This document shows positions 5,882-12,403 of a stretch of DNA of 12,403 nt, one piece after another; position 1 is the stretch's first letter, and the number at the start of each line of letters is the position of its first letter. The position numbers were made by a program, and so were the translations under genes. The stretch covers positions 1-12,403 of the forward strand of contig JAHWJK010000015.1 of NCBI GenBank assembly GCA_019348445.1, read 5' to 3'. The notes under the pieces are model-generated. The model saw only the letters and a program-made list of their open reading frames with translations. It made no database searches and was not told where the DNA came from. Source of the DNA: Actinomycetota bacterium. Lineage in GTDB: Bacteria > Actinomycetota > CADDZG01 > WHSQ01.

Positions 5882-6364
5882 ATGAGCGAAGACAACAAGA
5901 AGGTTCCGCTGACTCAGAACGCGTTCGACAAGTTGCAGGAGGAACTTGCCTTCCTCGAAGGTGACGATCGTGAGCGGATCATCAAGGACATCGCGACTGC
6001 CAGAGCGCATGGCGACCTGAGCGAGAACGCCGAGTACCACGCGGCGAAAGACGAACAGGGACAGAAAGAGGCACGCATCCGGCAGGTCCGCCAGATGCTC
6101 GAGAACGCCGAGATCATCACGGGCGACGACGACGACTCGGTCGCGAAGCCCGGGAAGTTGGTCACGATCCGTCACGAAGGCGACGACGAGTCGGAGACGT
6201 ATCTGCTCGGTCTCCGGGAGGAGCGCGGCGGCGACTACGACGTCTTGACGCCGGACTCACCACTCGGCCAGGCGTTGTTGGGTCGGTCGCCGGGTGAAAC
6301 GGTCATCGCACAGGCTCCACGCGGCGAGCTGAAGGTCGAGTTGCTCGAGGTTCGGGGAGCCTAG
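5882..6364 (+). CDS. greA: Transcription elongation factor GreA
   Basis: GreA enters the secondary channel of RNA polymerase and stimulates cleavage of backtracked RNA. The 160-residue product has normal length. Residues about 10-80 form the N-terminal coiled coil, with the acidic tip in ATARAHGDLSENAEYHAAKDEQ (D45, E48). The C-terminal FKBP-like domain (about 85-158) carries TPDSPLGQALLGRSPGETV. It is a stand-alone transcription unit: a leaderless-type promoter lies immediately upstream, and its TAG stop interlocks with the stop of the convergent amidohydrolase gene in CTAG (6361-6364). In several actinobacteria greA lies near mycothiol or cystathionine genes; that context is not seen here. 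Confidence 0.96.
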   Translation: MSEDNKKVPLTQNAFDKLQEELAFLEGDDRERIIKDIATARAHGDLSENAEYHAAKDEQGQKEARIRQVRQMLENAEIITGDDDDSVAKPGKLVTIRHEGDDESETYLLGLREERGGDYDVLTPDSPLGQALLGRSPGETVIAQAPRGELKVELLEVRGA

Positions 6365-7446
6365 GAGGCGACGACTCTCCCTCCGCGCATGACGAGCCCA
6401 ACACGCGTCAATACCTGCGGGTCATCCGTGGCCGCGATCGGCGCGTCGATAGCGATGAGATCGGCGTCCATCCCGCGTGCGATATGGCCCTTCGTCTGCA
6501 ATCCGAGCCACCGTGCGGAATCGATCGTGGCCGAGCGAACGACGTCCACGGCGGTCATCCCGGCGAGTCCCATCCGTGCGACTTCGCGGTCGTCGATGCC
6601 GGGCCCGGGACCGTCGTTGCCGAGGTCGGTGCCGTAGACAACGCGCCCTCCCGCGCGGATGAAGCGCGCGAGGTTCTCGATAGCCGTTCCGACATCACGG
6701 GGAGGAAAGATCGACAGCGTCGGCACGATCACGACCCCTGCAACGATCATGCGCTCGATCGTCTCGCCGGGTAGCCGTTCGGGACTCATCAACATATGCG
6801 CCAATTCATCAACGCCCGCGTCCAGCGCGCGGTGCAGTTGGTCGAGACCGTGTACGTGGGCGGTGACGATCGTTCCGAGACGATGCGCTTCTTGCACGAT
6901 CGTCTTCAGTAGCTCGTCGTCTAACACGCGGCCCGCGGGAGGATTCAGTGCGATCTTGATCGCGGAGACTCGCTCTGCAACGAGCTCCCTAACAACGCGT
7001 ATCGCGGCGTCGGTGGAGTCGAGCGCGATCCCGGTCCCGGCTGGAGCCCACGCAGCGGTGATCGGATAGCCGTCGTCTACCGTCAGCATCGGGCCGACGG
7101 TCAGGATGAGCGGGCCTTCGAAGCTCGGGTCCCGGGAACGCGCCGCCAGTGGATAGATCGCCTCGCGCGGCCACGCGAGGTCGCGGACGCATGTCACGCC
7201 TCCACGCAACACGTCGCGCGGCTCGGCCAGTCCGATGTGGACGTGCGCGTCGATGAACCCCGGCAAGATCGTTCGGCTCGACGCGTCGATAACGTGCGCC
7301 TCACGAGGGATAACGACGTCGCTGCGCGGTCCGGCGGCCTCGATAGTGCCGTCCGAAACCACGATGACCGCGTCGTCGACGGCGGTCAGAGCGGTCCCGA
7401 TGTAGGCACGTCGGGCGTTCAGCGCAACACGGCGATCGCTATCCAT
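6361..7446 (-). CDS. Metal-dependent amidohydrolase (imidazolonepropionase-like)
   Basis: This 361-residue enzyme belongs to the amidohydrolase superfamily. An N-terminal beta-sandwich half ends in DASSRTILPGFIDAHVH, and the TIM barrel supplies metal ligands H68 and H70 (HVH), K164 (AIKIAL, normally carboxylated), H197 (TAHVHG), H217 (ELAHM) and D274 (YGTDLG). The C-terminal GHIARGMDADLIAIDAP is the typical return to the beta-sandwich. A full ligand set suggests an active binuclear enzyme. The closest pattern is the imidazolonepropionase/prolidase-like group that acts on cyclic amides or peptides, but the substrate cannot be read from sequence. GAGGAAGG (7456-7463) is a clear Shine-Dalgarno. 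GTG at 7449 and ATG at 7446 are adjacent, and ATG is taken. It is divergently paired with the small gene at 7511. Confidence 0.88.
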   Translation of the reverse strand: MDSDRRVALNARRAYIGTALTAVDDAVIVVSDGTIEAAGPRSDVVIPREAHVIDASSRTILPGFIDAHVHIGLAEPRDVLRGGVTCVRDLAWPREAIYPLAARSRDPSFEGPLILTVGPMLTVDDGYPITAAWAPAGTGIALDSTDAAIRVVRELVAERVSAIKIALNPPAGRVLDDELLKTIVQEAHRLGTIVTAHVHGLDQLHRALDAGVDELAHMLMSPERLPGETIERMIVAGVVIVPTLSIFPPRDVGTAIENLARFIRAGGRVVYGTDLGNDGPGPGIDDREVARMGLAGMTAVDVVRSATIDSARWLGLQTKGHIARGMDADLIAIDAPIAATDDPQVLTRVGLVMRGGRVVAS

Positions 7447-7470
7447 CACCGGGTACCTTCCTCGCTCCGG

Positions 7471-7477
7471 TAACTTA
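7471..7477. promoter_or_regulatory. Symmetric bidirectional -10 element (TAACTTA)
   Basis: TAACTT (7471-7476, plus) and TAAGTT (7477-7472, minus) overlap by five bases, each fitting TANNNT. The predicted starts about 7 nt away would give short leaders on both sides, each containing the Shine-Dalgarno of the amidohydrolase or of the gene at 7511. Divergent transcription from symmetric -10 boxes is known in bacteria. Here it is inferred from sequence only. Confidence 0.45.
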
Positions 7478-7510
7478 GGCGCTCACCGAACACGACCACA
7501 GGGAGCGATC

Positions 7511-7852
7511 TTGGAGCAGGGCGACGTCATCTGGGAGGGGAAGATAGGGGACACCACGCTCCGTGTCGGCGTTCCACACGCCGCGATGATCATCTCGGAG
7601 TGGGATTCCCCGCGCGGCTCCCGTCACAAGGTCGCCGATTCCTACGAAGAGTTCGAGCGGGCGGTGCTGTTCCAACTCCTGTTGGGGGCCGGGGAGACGG
7701 ACGAGAGCAAGACCGAAGAAGTTGCCGCGGCCGTGAAGGCTGCTCAGGCCGAACGTCCGGCCCCGAAGACCGACCCATCGACGCAGCGAAGAAGGAAGAA
7801 CCCGAAGGCGCGGATGCACCGTAGGTCCCGTCGCCCGCCGCGGCGCCGCTGA
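7511..7852 (+). CDS. Small hypothetical protein, first gene of the GMC operon; possible 3' frameshift
   Basis: The family is not recognised. The TTG start is supported by AGGGAG (7500-7505) at 5 nt spacing and by the promoter at 7471. Residues 1-60 look like a small beta-rich domain (VIWEGKIGDTTLRVGVPHAAMIISEWD) followed by a helix DSYEEFERAVLFQLLLGAG, then an Ala/Glu/Lys linker (ESKTEEVAAAVKAAQ). From about residue 84 the tail becomes extremely Arg-rich (QRRRKNPKARMHRRSRR...) and uses AGA and AGG codons, which is what out-of-frame reading of this DNA usually looks like. The alternative frame over 7767-7824 reads PEDRPIDAAKKEEPEGADAP and stops at 7822-7824, a more natural acidic tail. If that is correct the gene ends at 7824. 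It lies 4 nt before the GMC oxidoreductase gene as read here. Confidence 0.6.
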   Translation: MEQGDVIWEGKIGDTTLRVGVPHAAMIISEWDSPRGSRHKVADSYEEFERAVLFQLLLGAGETDESKTEEVAAAVKAAQAERPAPKTDPSTQRRRKNPKARMHRRSRRPPRRR

Positions 7853-7856
7853 TCCG

Positions 7857-9758
7857 GTGAGAAACGATCGCGTTGCCGCCGTCCTCGCGTCGGCGGCGCG
7901 GGGCATCCTCGGCGACGGATACACGCCCGAGATACCGGCGCGCATGCTCGAGGCTATCGACCACGTCGCGACGCAGAAAGAACGCAATCAACTACTGACA
8001 ACCCTGCGCCTGCTCGATACGAAAGCGGGAGCGCTTGCACTTACGGGCCGGCCCGTCCCGATGTCGTGGCTGACGATGCCCGAAGCCGAAGCCGTCATCC
8101 AGAAGTGGACGACGGCGCGGCTCGCCGGCCAGCGCCGCCTCGCCGGCTCCCTCACGGCTATCGCTCTCGTAGCGAAGTACGGGGAGCCGTGCCCGGAATG
8201 GCAGGAGTTCGGTTACGCGGGGCCTCTCGGACCCCCGCCGGAGCGCGGCCCGCGCATCGAATCAACTGTCATCGACTCCGACGAGACGATCTCCTGCGAC
8301 GTCGTGGTCGTCGGCTCGGGAGCCGGAGGAGGGTGCGCGGCCGCAGTTCTGGCGAACGCGGGGCTCGACGTCGTGATCCTCGAGAAAGGCGGGCACTTCG
8401 CGGAGCGGGATTTCCACCACATCGAGCGCCGCGCCCTGCACGAGATGTACCTCTACGGAGCGACGTTGACGAACACCGACGTCACCACGCGGATCATCGC
8501 GGGGAAGTGCCTCGGGGGTGGGACGCTGGTGAACTTCGCCGTCGCGTTCAAAACACCCGACTACGTCCTCCGTGAATGGGCCGAGGTCTCCGGTATCGAC
8601 GCGTTCGTATCCGGCGAGATCGAGCAGTCTCTCGACGAGGTTGCCGAGCGCATCGGCATCACCACGGAACAAAGTGCACCCGGGCGTCGCGATCAGCTTC
8701 TCGAGCAGGGAGCGGCCAAGCTTGGTTGGCACAACGACGCGTTGCCGCGCGCCGTCCGCGGGTGCACTCAAGACGCGGGGTGCGGATACTGCGGGTTCGG
8801 GTGTCGTGCGGGCGCGAAGCAGGGGACTGCTCTCACATATCTGGTAGACGCCGCCGAAGCCGGGGCGCGGATCTTCGTCGAGACGGACGTACGGCGGGTC
8901 GCGATCGAAAACGGCGTCGCCGTGGGCGTTGAAGCAGTGTGTGGACGCCACAACCTGCGCGTGCGCGCTCGCGCGGTCGTCGCCGCGGCCGGCTCGGTGG
9001 AGACGCCGGCGTTGCTGCTGCGGTCCGGACTCCGCGGGGAGGTGGGGAAGCATCTGCGCCTCCATCCGGGAACCGCGGCGTGGGGGTTCTTCGACGAGGA
9101 CGTGAAGATATGGGAAGGGACGACCATGGCCCGCTACTCGAAAGAGCTAGCGCACATCGACGGCGGCTATGGGCCGATCTTCGAGACGATCCCATTACAC
9201 CCGGGCACGTGGGCGACCGTGTTTCCGTGGTATTCGGCTGCGGATCACCGCGACCTCATGTCAAAGATCGGGCGGGTCTCTTTCGTGGCCGCGCTCGCGC
9301 GCGATGCTGCCGGGGGACGCGTCACGATCGACAAGCACGGCGCTCCGCGTATCGACTGGAAGCCGACGATCGAGGACAACCGCCGTATCACGGAGGGGGT
9401 TGTCGCGGCCGGCCGCATCATCGAAGCCGCCGGCGCGACCGAGATACATACCGTCCATACAGAGCCGATCTCGTATCGACCGGCCCCCGGAGCGCACGAA
9501 CGATGGGCCGACGAGGTGCGCGAGCGAGGCTTCCTGAAGGACGCAACGTTCGGCTCGTGGCATCAGATGGGGTCGTGCCGGATGGGGATCGACCCCGCGA
9601 CTTCGGCGGTTGGTGCCGAAAACGAATCTCATGAGGTGAAGAACCTGTACGTCATGGACGCGTCGACCTTCCCGACTGCATCTGGGGTCAACCCCATGGT
9701 GTCGATCTACGGCATCGCGCATCGAGGAGCCAAGAAGCTCGCCGAACGATTGAGCTAG
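7857..9758 (+). CDS. GMC-family FAD oxidoreductase, long-chain alcohol oxidase-like
   Basis: This 633-residue flavoprotein has an N-terminal helical extension (about 1-110) followed by the FAD-binding motif VVVVGSGAGGG (G153-G159) and ILEKGG. It also has IIAGKCLGGGTLVNFAV, VVAAAGSVETPALLLRSG, and the C-terminal GMC active-site region SWHQMGSCRMG (H569) through YVMDASTFPTASGVNPM (N612). H569 and N612 are the expected catalytic pair that takes the hydroxyl proton and passes hydride to FAD. Four cysteines, C303-x5-C309-x2-C312-x3-C316 (GCGYCGFGCRAGAKQGT), match the cysteine motif of long-chain fatty alcohol oxidases and could bind metal. The N-terminal helical part also fits that group. The likely reaction is oxidation of a long-chain or sterol-like alcohol; oxidase versus dehydrogenase is undecided. 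The GTG start has no Shine-Dalgarno, so translational coupling to the previous gene is likely. Its stop TAG shares one base with the next GTG. Confidence 0.9.
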   Translation: MRNDRVAAVLASAARGILGDGYTPEIPARMLEAIDHVATQKERNQLLTTLRLLDTKAGALALTGRPVPMSWLTMPEAEAVIQKWTTARLAGQRRLAGSLTAIALVAKYGEPCPEWQEFGYAGPLGPPPERGPRIESTVIDSDETISCDVVVVGSGAGGGCAAAVLANAGLDVVILEKGGHFAERDFHHIERRALHEMYLYGATLTNTDVTTRIIAGKCLGGGTLVNFAVAFKTPDYVLREWAEVSGIDAFVSGEIEQSLDEVAERIGITTEQSAPGRRDQLLEQGAAKLGWHNDALPRAVRGCTQDAGCGYCGFGCRAGAKQGTALTYLVDAAEAGARIFVETDVRRVAIENGVAVGVEAVCGRHNLRVRARAVVAAAGSVETPALLLRSGLRGEVGKHLRLHPGTAAWGFFDEDVKIWEGTTMARYSKELAHIDGGYGPIFETIPLHPGTWATVFPWYSAADHRDLMSKIGRVSFVAALARDAAGGRVTIDKHGAPRIDWKPTIEDNRRITEGVVAAGRIIEAAGATEIHTVHTEPISYRPAPGAHERWADEVRERGFLKDATFGSWHQMGSCRMGIDPATSAVGAENESHEVKNLYVMDASTFPTASGVNPMVSIYGIAHRGAKKLAERLS

Positions 9759-10756
9759 TGGATCCGCGGCTCAGCGAGCTGGTCGAGGCGGCCGATCTGA
9801 ACGCCTTGCTGCGCGCGGTCGACGGGTTGGTGTCGTCACGTGACTGGGACGGATTGGTCGAGCTTGCAGACGCGTGCGAAGCGGCGCTGGAGCGCGGCAA
9901 ACAGCTGTGGCCGATCGCGGCACACGTCGACTACCGCCTCGCTCTGGATGCACCGGGCGAATACGCGGCCGATGTCCTCGACTCCGACCTCGGCCGGTTT
10001 GCGCCCGGCCCCCTTACCGAGGTCGCCGCGTCGACGCATACATGGGACGAGCTGGCGCCCCACGTCGATTCTCCGCAGGTGGCGGCATATGTGGCGCAAG
10101 AGCGCGTGCTTCGAGGCGAAGACCTGGAAGAAGACGACCGAACGCATCCCGAAGTCATGGGACTTCCGCTCACTTTGCAACCGTTCGAGCCGACGTACGC
10201 ACTCGCGACGTTCCACCCGAATCACGTCGAAGTAGCAGAGGCGTGGGATCCGCGGGTCCCGTTGCGCGATGTGCCGATCGACCCTGCGCCCGCGACCCAA
10301 GACGCCGAGCTCGAAACCGTCCTGTTGGATCTCGTGACGCCGTGGCTCGCCGAATCCAACGGCGCAGCTCGCGTAGCGATAGTCGAGGGATCGGCGACCG
10401 GTGCAGCGTCGCATCTGACTTACGGATCGCTGTCGATGGCCGAACTCGATGTCGCGGAAGCGTTGCAGCGCGTGGCGTGGGCGGCGGCGAGTGGAGGCGC
10501 GCACGGGCGTCGTCGCGGAGCCGCGTACGGCCGATTCATGGCGTTCTACCTCGTCGCAACCTTCGGTGGGCTGACGTGGCCCGTCGCGCCGGACGACATA
10601 GCCGACGCCGCCTCTCGCCTCCGGTGGTACCGCTGGGCGGAAGGCGGACCCGAGAAGGGGTGGGTGCTGCGAGTCGCCGTCGAGGATCCCGTCGACGGCT
10701 GGGCTGCCGCGATAGCCGCGACGGACCTCCTGGAGGTGGAAGATGAAGCCCCGTGA
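9758..10756 (+). CDS. Conserved-looking protein of unknown function (possibly DUF6183-like)
   Basis: The 332-residue product is soluble, with no signal peptide or membrane segment. It starts with GTG overlapping the GMC stop by one base (TAGTG) and ends overlapping the transporter start (GTGA), so it is translationally coupled on both sides. The N-terminal half (about 1-110) is Leu/Ala-rich helical and may be a repeat-like scaffold (ELVEAADLNALLRAVDGL, DWDGLVELADACEAALERG). The C-terminal half carries what looks like a conserved core: AWAAASGGAHGRRRGAAYGR (about 229-248), GLTWPVAPDDI, LRWYRWAEGG and GWVLRVAVEDPVDGWAAAIAATD. That pattern recalls actinobacterial DUF6183 proteins from memory only, and I give the family name low weight. 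No catalytic motif is recognised. Confidence 0.75.
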   Translation: MDPRLSELVEAADLNALLRAVDGLVSSRDWDGLVELADACEAALERGKQLWPIAAHVDYRLALDAPGEYAADVLDSDLGRFAPGPLTEVAASTHTWDELAPHVDSPQVAAYVAQERVLRGEDLEEDDRTHPEVMGLPLTLQPFEPTYALATFHPNHVEVAEAWDPRVPLRDVPIDPAPATQDAELETVLLDLVTPWLAESNGAARVAIVEGSATGAASHLTYGSLSMAELDVAEALQRVAWAAASGGAHGRRRGAAYGRFMAFYLVATFGGLTWPVAPDDIADAASRLRWYRWAEGGPEKGWVLRVAVEDPVDGWAAAIAATDLLEVEDEAP

Positions 10757-11619
10757 ATGAGTTCGGGGTTGGGCTGATCGTCGCTGCTGCTCTGTACGGC
10801 TTCCGACACGGTTTCGACTTCGATCATCTCGCCGCGATCGGTGACATCAGCGGGTCGTCGGGAGATCGCAGGCGAGCGTTGCGATCGTCGACGTTCTACG
10901 TCTTGGGTCATGCTCTCGTGGTCCTGTGCCTCGGGCTTGTGGCAGTCACCGCCGGCGCCTCGATCCCGGCGTCGTTGGATGCCGTCATGACCCGCGTCAT
11001 CGGCGTGACCTTGATCGGGCTCGCGGTCTACCTGACGTATACGGCGGTCCGATATCGCGGCAACGTGCGATTCCGAAGCCGTTGGATGCTTGCCGCCGAC
11101 GGCGTCCGCGCCTTGTCGACGAAGGTCCGGGCGCGGCGCGCGGAAGTAGTCGTCGTCGAACACAGCCATCCGCACTCACATGACGGCGCGCACGATCACG
11201 ATCACCACCACGCGCACAACTCTTCAACCGGGCGACCGGTCACAACCGTGGCGACGCACGCACACGTTCACACCCACGTAGCGACGATGCCGGCCGATCC
11301 GTTCACACCCTATGGTTCCAAAGCTGCGTTCGGGATCGGCATGATCCACGGCGTTGGTGCGGAGACTCCGAGCCAGGTGCTGCTGTTCGCATCGGTGGCC
11401 GGGGCCGGATCACCGGTCCATGCAACATCGGTGCTGATCGCGTTCTTGATAGGACTCGTGATGGCGAACGGGATCGTCGCGATCGCGGCAACCATGGGCT
11501 TCGGGGGCCGCGCGCGGATGCCTCGGCTCTACGTCGCGGTCGCGATTCTCACCGCGACGTTCAGCTTCACGTTGGGCCTCTCCTACGTCCTCGGCCGCGG
11601 CGACGTCGCGTCGTTCTAG
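10753..11619 (+). CDS. Nickel/cobalt transporter-like membrane protein (NiCoT type)
   Basis: The 288-residue integral membrane protein carries the signature FRHGFDFDHLAAIGD (17-31), matching the NiCoT motif RHAxDADHI with H19, D22, D24 and H25 kept. This motif binds Ni2+ or Co2+ in helix II of HoxN/NixA-type permeases. STFYVLGHALVVLCLGLV and IGMIHGVGAETPSQVLLFAS correspond to the second and third conserved helices of the family. Hydrophobic helices lie at about 4-16, 46-67, 77-97, 190-216, 223-245 and 255-280. The connecting loop is unusually His-rich, with ten His in residues 137-155 and four more in 169-175, probably a metal-collecting or metal-sensing segment. It is the last gene of the 7511 operon, with a GTGA start/stop overlap. 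No Ni or cobalamin enzyme is visible nearby, so the metal is unassigned. Confidence 0.85.
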   Translation: MNEFGVGLIVAAALYGFRHGFDFDHLAAIGDISGSSGDRRRALRSSTFYVLGHALVVLCLGLVAVTAGASIPASLDAVMTRVIGVTLIGLAVYLTYTAVRYRGNVRFRSRWMLAADGVRALSTKVRARRAEVVVVEHSHPHSHDGAHDHDHHHAHNSSTGRPVTTVATHAHVHTHVATMPADPFTPYGSKAAFGIGMIHGVGAETPSQVLLFASVAGAGSPVHATSVLIAFLIGLVMANGIVAIAATMGFGGRARMPRLYVAVAILTATFSFTLGLSYVLGRGDVASF

Positions 11620-12338
11620 ATCGAGGCTCCAGGTTCCAGTTCGACGATCTCGAGCCCGTCGACGTCTTTGCTCTCTTGCCGCAGTTGATCCGGTGTCCCG
11701 GTGAGGATCGGGAACGTCCCGAAGTGCATGGGCACTACCGTCTTTACGCCTAAGAGCCGGATCGCTTCGGCGGCTGAACGTGGACCCATCGTGTAGTGGT
11801 CTCCGATCGGTAGTAGCGCGATGTCGGGTTCGAGCAACCGCCCGATCAGTTCCATGTCCGAGAACACCGCCGTGTCGCCTGCGTGGTACAGCTTGAACCC
11901 GTTCGAGAACTCGACGACATACCCGGCGGCTTCGCCGCCGTACACGATCGTTCCGTCGTCTTCAGTGATGCCGCATGAATGGACCGCATGAGTCATGTGC
12001 ACGCGGCAACCGGCCACGTCGATCGTTCCGCCTTTGTTGAAGTCGATGACGTTGTCGATCCCTTTCGAGCCGAGCCACCCCGCGGTCTCGGCGATCGCGG
12101 CCAGCGTCGCGTCCGTCGACCGACCGAGGCGGACGGAATCGGTGATGTGGTCGAAGTGGCCGTGGGTGATGAGCGCTGCATCGAGGTCGTCCCACGATGC
12201 GTTCTTGAACTCGTCCGGACAGGCGGGGTTGTCGTTCAGCCACGGGTCGATCAGGATCGTTGCGCCTTCGGGCGTGGTGACGCGAAATGTCGCGTGGCCG
12301 AGCCACGTGATCTGGATGCCATCGGGTAGGTCCGCCAC
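11616..12338 (-). CDS. Metallo-beta-lactamase-fold hydrolase, UPF0173 family
   Basis: The 240-residue cytoplasmic protein has the MBL-fold metal sites in order: ITWLGHATF (H15), THGHFDH (H59, H61, D63, H64), THAVHS (H117/H120), LYHAGDTAVF (D155) and the final VPMHFGTF (H205). This set and the length match UPF0173 (YtkL-like) predicted metal-dependent hydrolases related to UlaG; their substrates are mostly unknown. The GTG start is supported by a very strong, repetitive GGAGGAGGAGG Shine-Dalgarno region and lies 24 bp after the stop of the gene upstream on the same strand, so it is probably second in an operon. Its TAG stop interlocks with that of the transporter (CTAG, 11616-11619). Confidence 0.92.
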   Translation of the reverse strand: MADLPDGIQITWLGHATFRVTTPEGATILIDPWLNDNPACPDEFKNASWDDLDAALITHGHFDHITDSVRLGRSTDATLAAIAETAGWLGSKGIDNVIDFNKGGTIDVAGCRVHMTHAVHSCGITEDDGTIVYGGEAAGYVVEFSNGFKLYHAGDTAVFSDMELIGRLLEPDIALLPIGDHYTMGPRSAAEAIRLLGVKTVVPMHFGTFPILTGTPDQLRQESKDVDGLEIVELEPGASI

Positions 12339-12342
12339 TTCG

Positions 12343-12357
12343 TCCTCCTCCTCCTCC
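12343..12357 (-). repeat. (GGA)5 trinucleotide repeat forming the Shine-Dalgarno region
   Basis: On the plus strand TCC is repeated five times, so the mRNA reads (GGA)5, flanked by AGAAGAA and CGAA, 4 nt before the GTG of the MBL-fold gene. Several registers of GGAGG are available as Shine-Dalgarno, so gain or loss of a unit would change spacing but probably not abolish initiation. Confidence 0.6.
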
Positions 12358-12362
12358 TTCTT

Positions 12363-12403
12363 CTAGAGCCCCAGCGTTTTCGCGATGATGTATTTCTGGA
12401 TCT
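12363..12403 (-). CDS. C-terminal end of an upstream gene, probable acyl-CoA dehydrogenase
   Basis: Only the last 12 codons and a TAG stop lie in the window: IQKYIIAKTLGL. This resembles the C-terminus of acyl-CoA dehydrogenases, where a conserved EIQ..IIA/G helix closes the protein. That is suggestive, but twelve residues are too few for a firm call. The gene would be transcribed toward the MBL-fold hydrolase gene and is probably its operon partner. Confidence 0.4.
   Translation of the reverse strand, partial: IQKYIIAKTLGL

Noticed and set aside
8262..9065. A 267-codon open frame antisense to the GMC oxidoreductase gene
   Set aside because: No promoter, Shine-Dalgarno or family motif, and it lies entirely opposite well-conserved FAD-domain sequence.
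1..12403. CRISPR array, tRNA/rRNA, IS element, prophage, toxin-antitoxin or defence island
   Set aside because: No spaced direct repeats, cloverleaf with CCA/GGTTC-type arms, transposase motifs, terminal inverted repeats or phage genes were seen on either strand. fxsA is linked to phage exclusion only by its E. coli overproduction effect.

Overview
The window is high-GC, gene-dense bacterial chromosome, most likely from an actinomycete (Actinomycetota), probably an uncultured or little-studied lineage. The reasons are the strong G/C bias at third codon positions, frequent GTG and TTG starts, several apparent leaderless promoters (a TANNNT-like -10 box 6-8 nt before the start codon), and the gene content: an FxsA-like membrane protein, a GMC oxidoreductase of the long-chain alcohol oxidase type, a YgjP-like metallopeptidase, and actinobacterial-looking proteins of unknown function. 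Placement below phylum is not possible by eye. I see no phage, IS element, CRISPR array, tRNA, rRNA or defence island. This looks like core or housekeeping chromosome.

Layout, left to right. (1) 2-2317, plus strand: the 3' part of a carbamate kinase gene, then a secreted two-domain protein joining a degenerate M23/LytM domain to a lipase-like alpha/beta hydrolase. (2) 2318-2522: a 205-bp intergenic region with a perfect 12-bp-stem hairpin, G-rich tracts and a 17-bp operator-like palindrome. (3) 2523-7449: mostly single genes on alternating strands. These are a YgjP-like zinc peptidase (+), a tandem rhodanese-like protein without catalytic cysteines (-), FxsA (+), a hypothetical protein (-), a single-domain response regulator (+), a FabG-like SDR (-), GreA (+) and an amidohydrolase (-). 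(4) 7511-11619, plus strand: a tightly coupled four-gene operon encoding a small unknown protein, a GMC oxidoreductase, an unknown protein and a nickel/cobalt-type transporter with a His-rich loop. (5) 11616-12403, minus strand: a UPF0173-type metallo-beta-lactamase-fold hydrolase behind the last codons of a probable acyl-CoA dehydrogenase.

The genes do not form one obvious pathway. The SDR, GMC oxidoreductase and possible acyl-CoA dehydrogenase fit lipid or alcohol oxidation, but they lie in different transcription units. The most distinctive feature is the genome architecture. All five convergent gene pairs overlap at their 3' ends, three of them by a 4-bp YTAG in which the two stop codons interlock, and no recognisable intrinsic terminator lies at any of these junctions. 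Several divergent pairs are served by very short promoter regions, including one almost symmetric TAACTTA box that can be read as a -10 element on both strands. The protein-level curiosities are the M23-like/hydrolase fusion that has lost both catalytic histidines but kept its zinc ligands, and a likely frameshift in the small gene before the GMC oxidoreductase.
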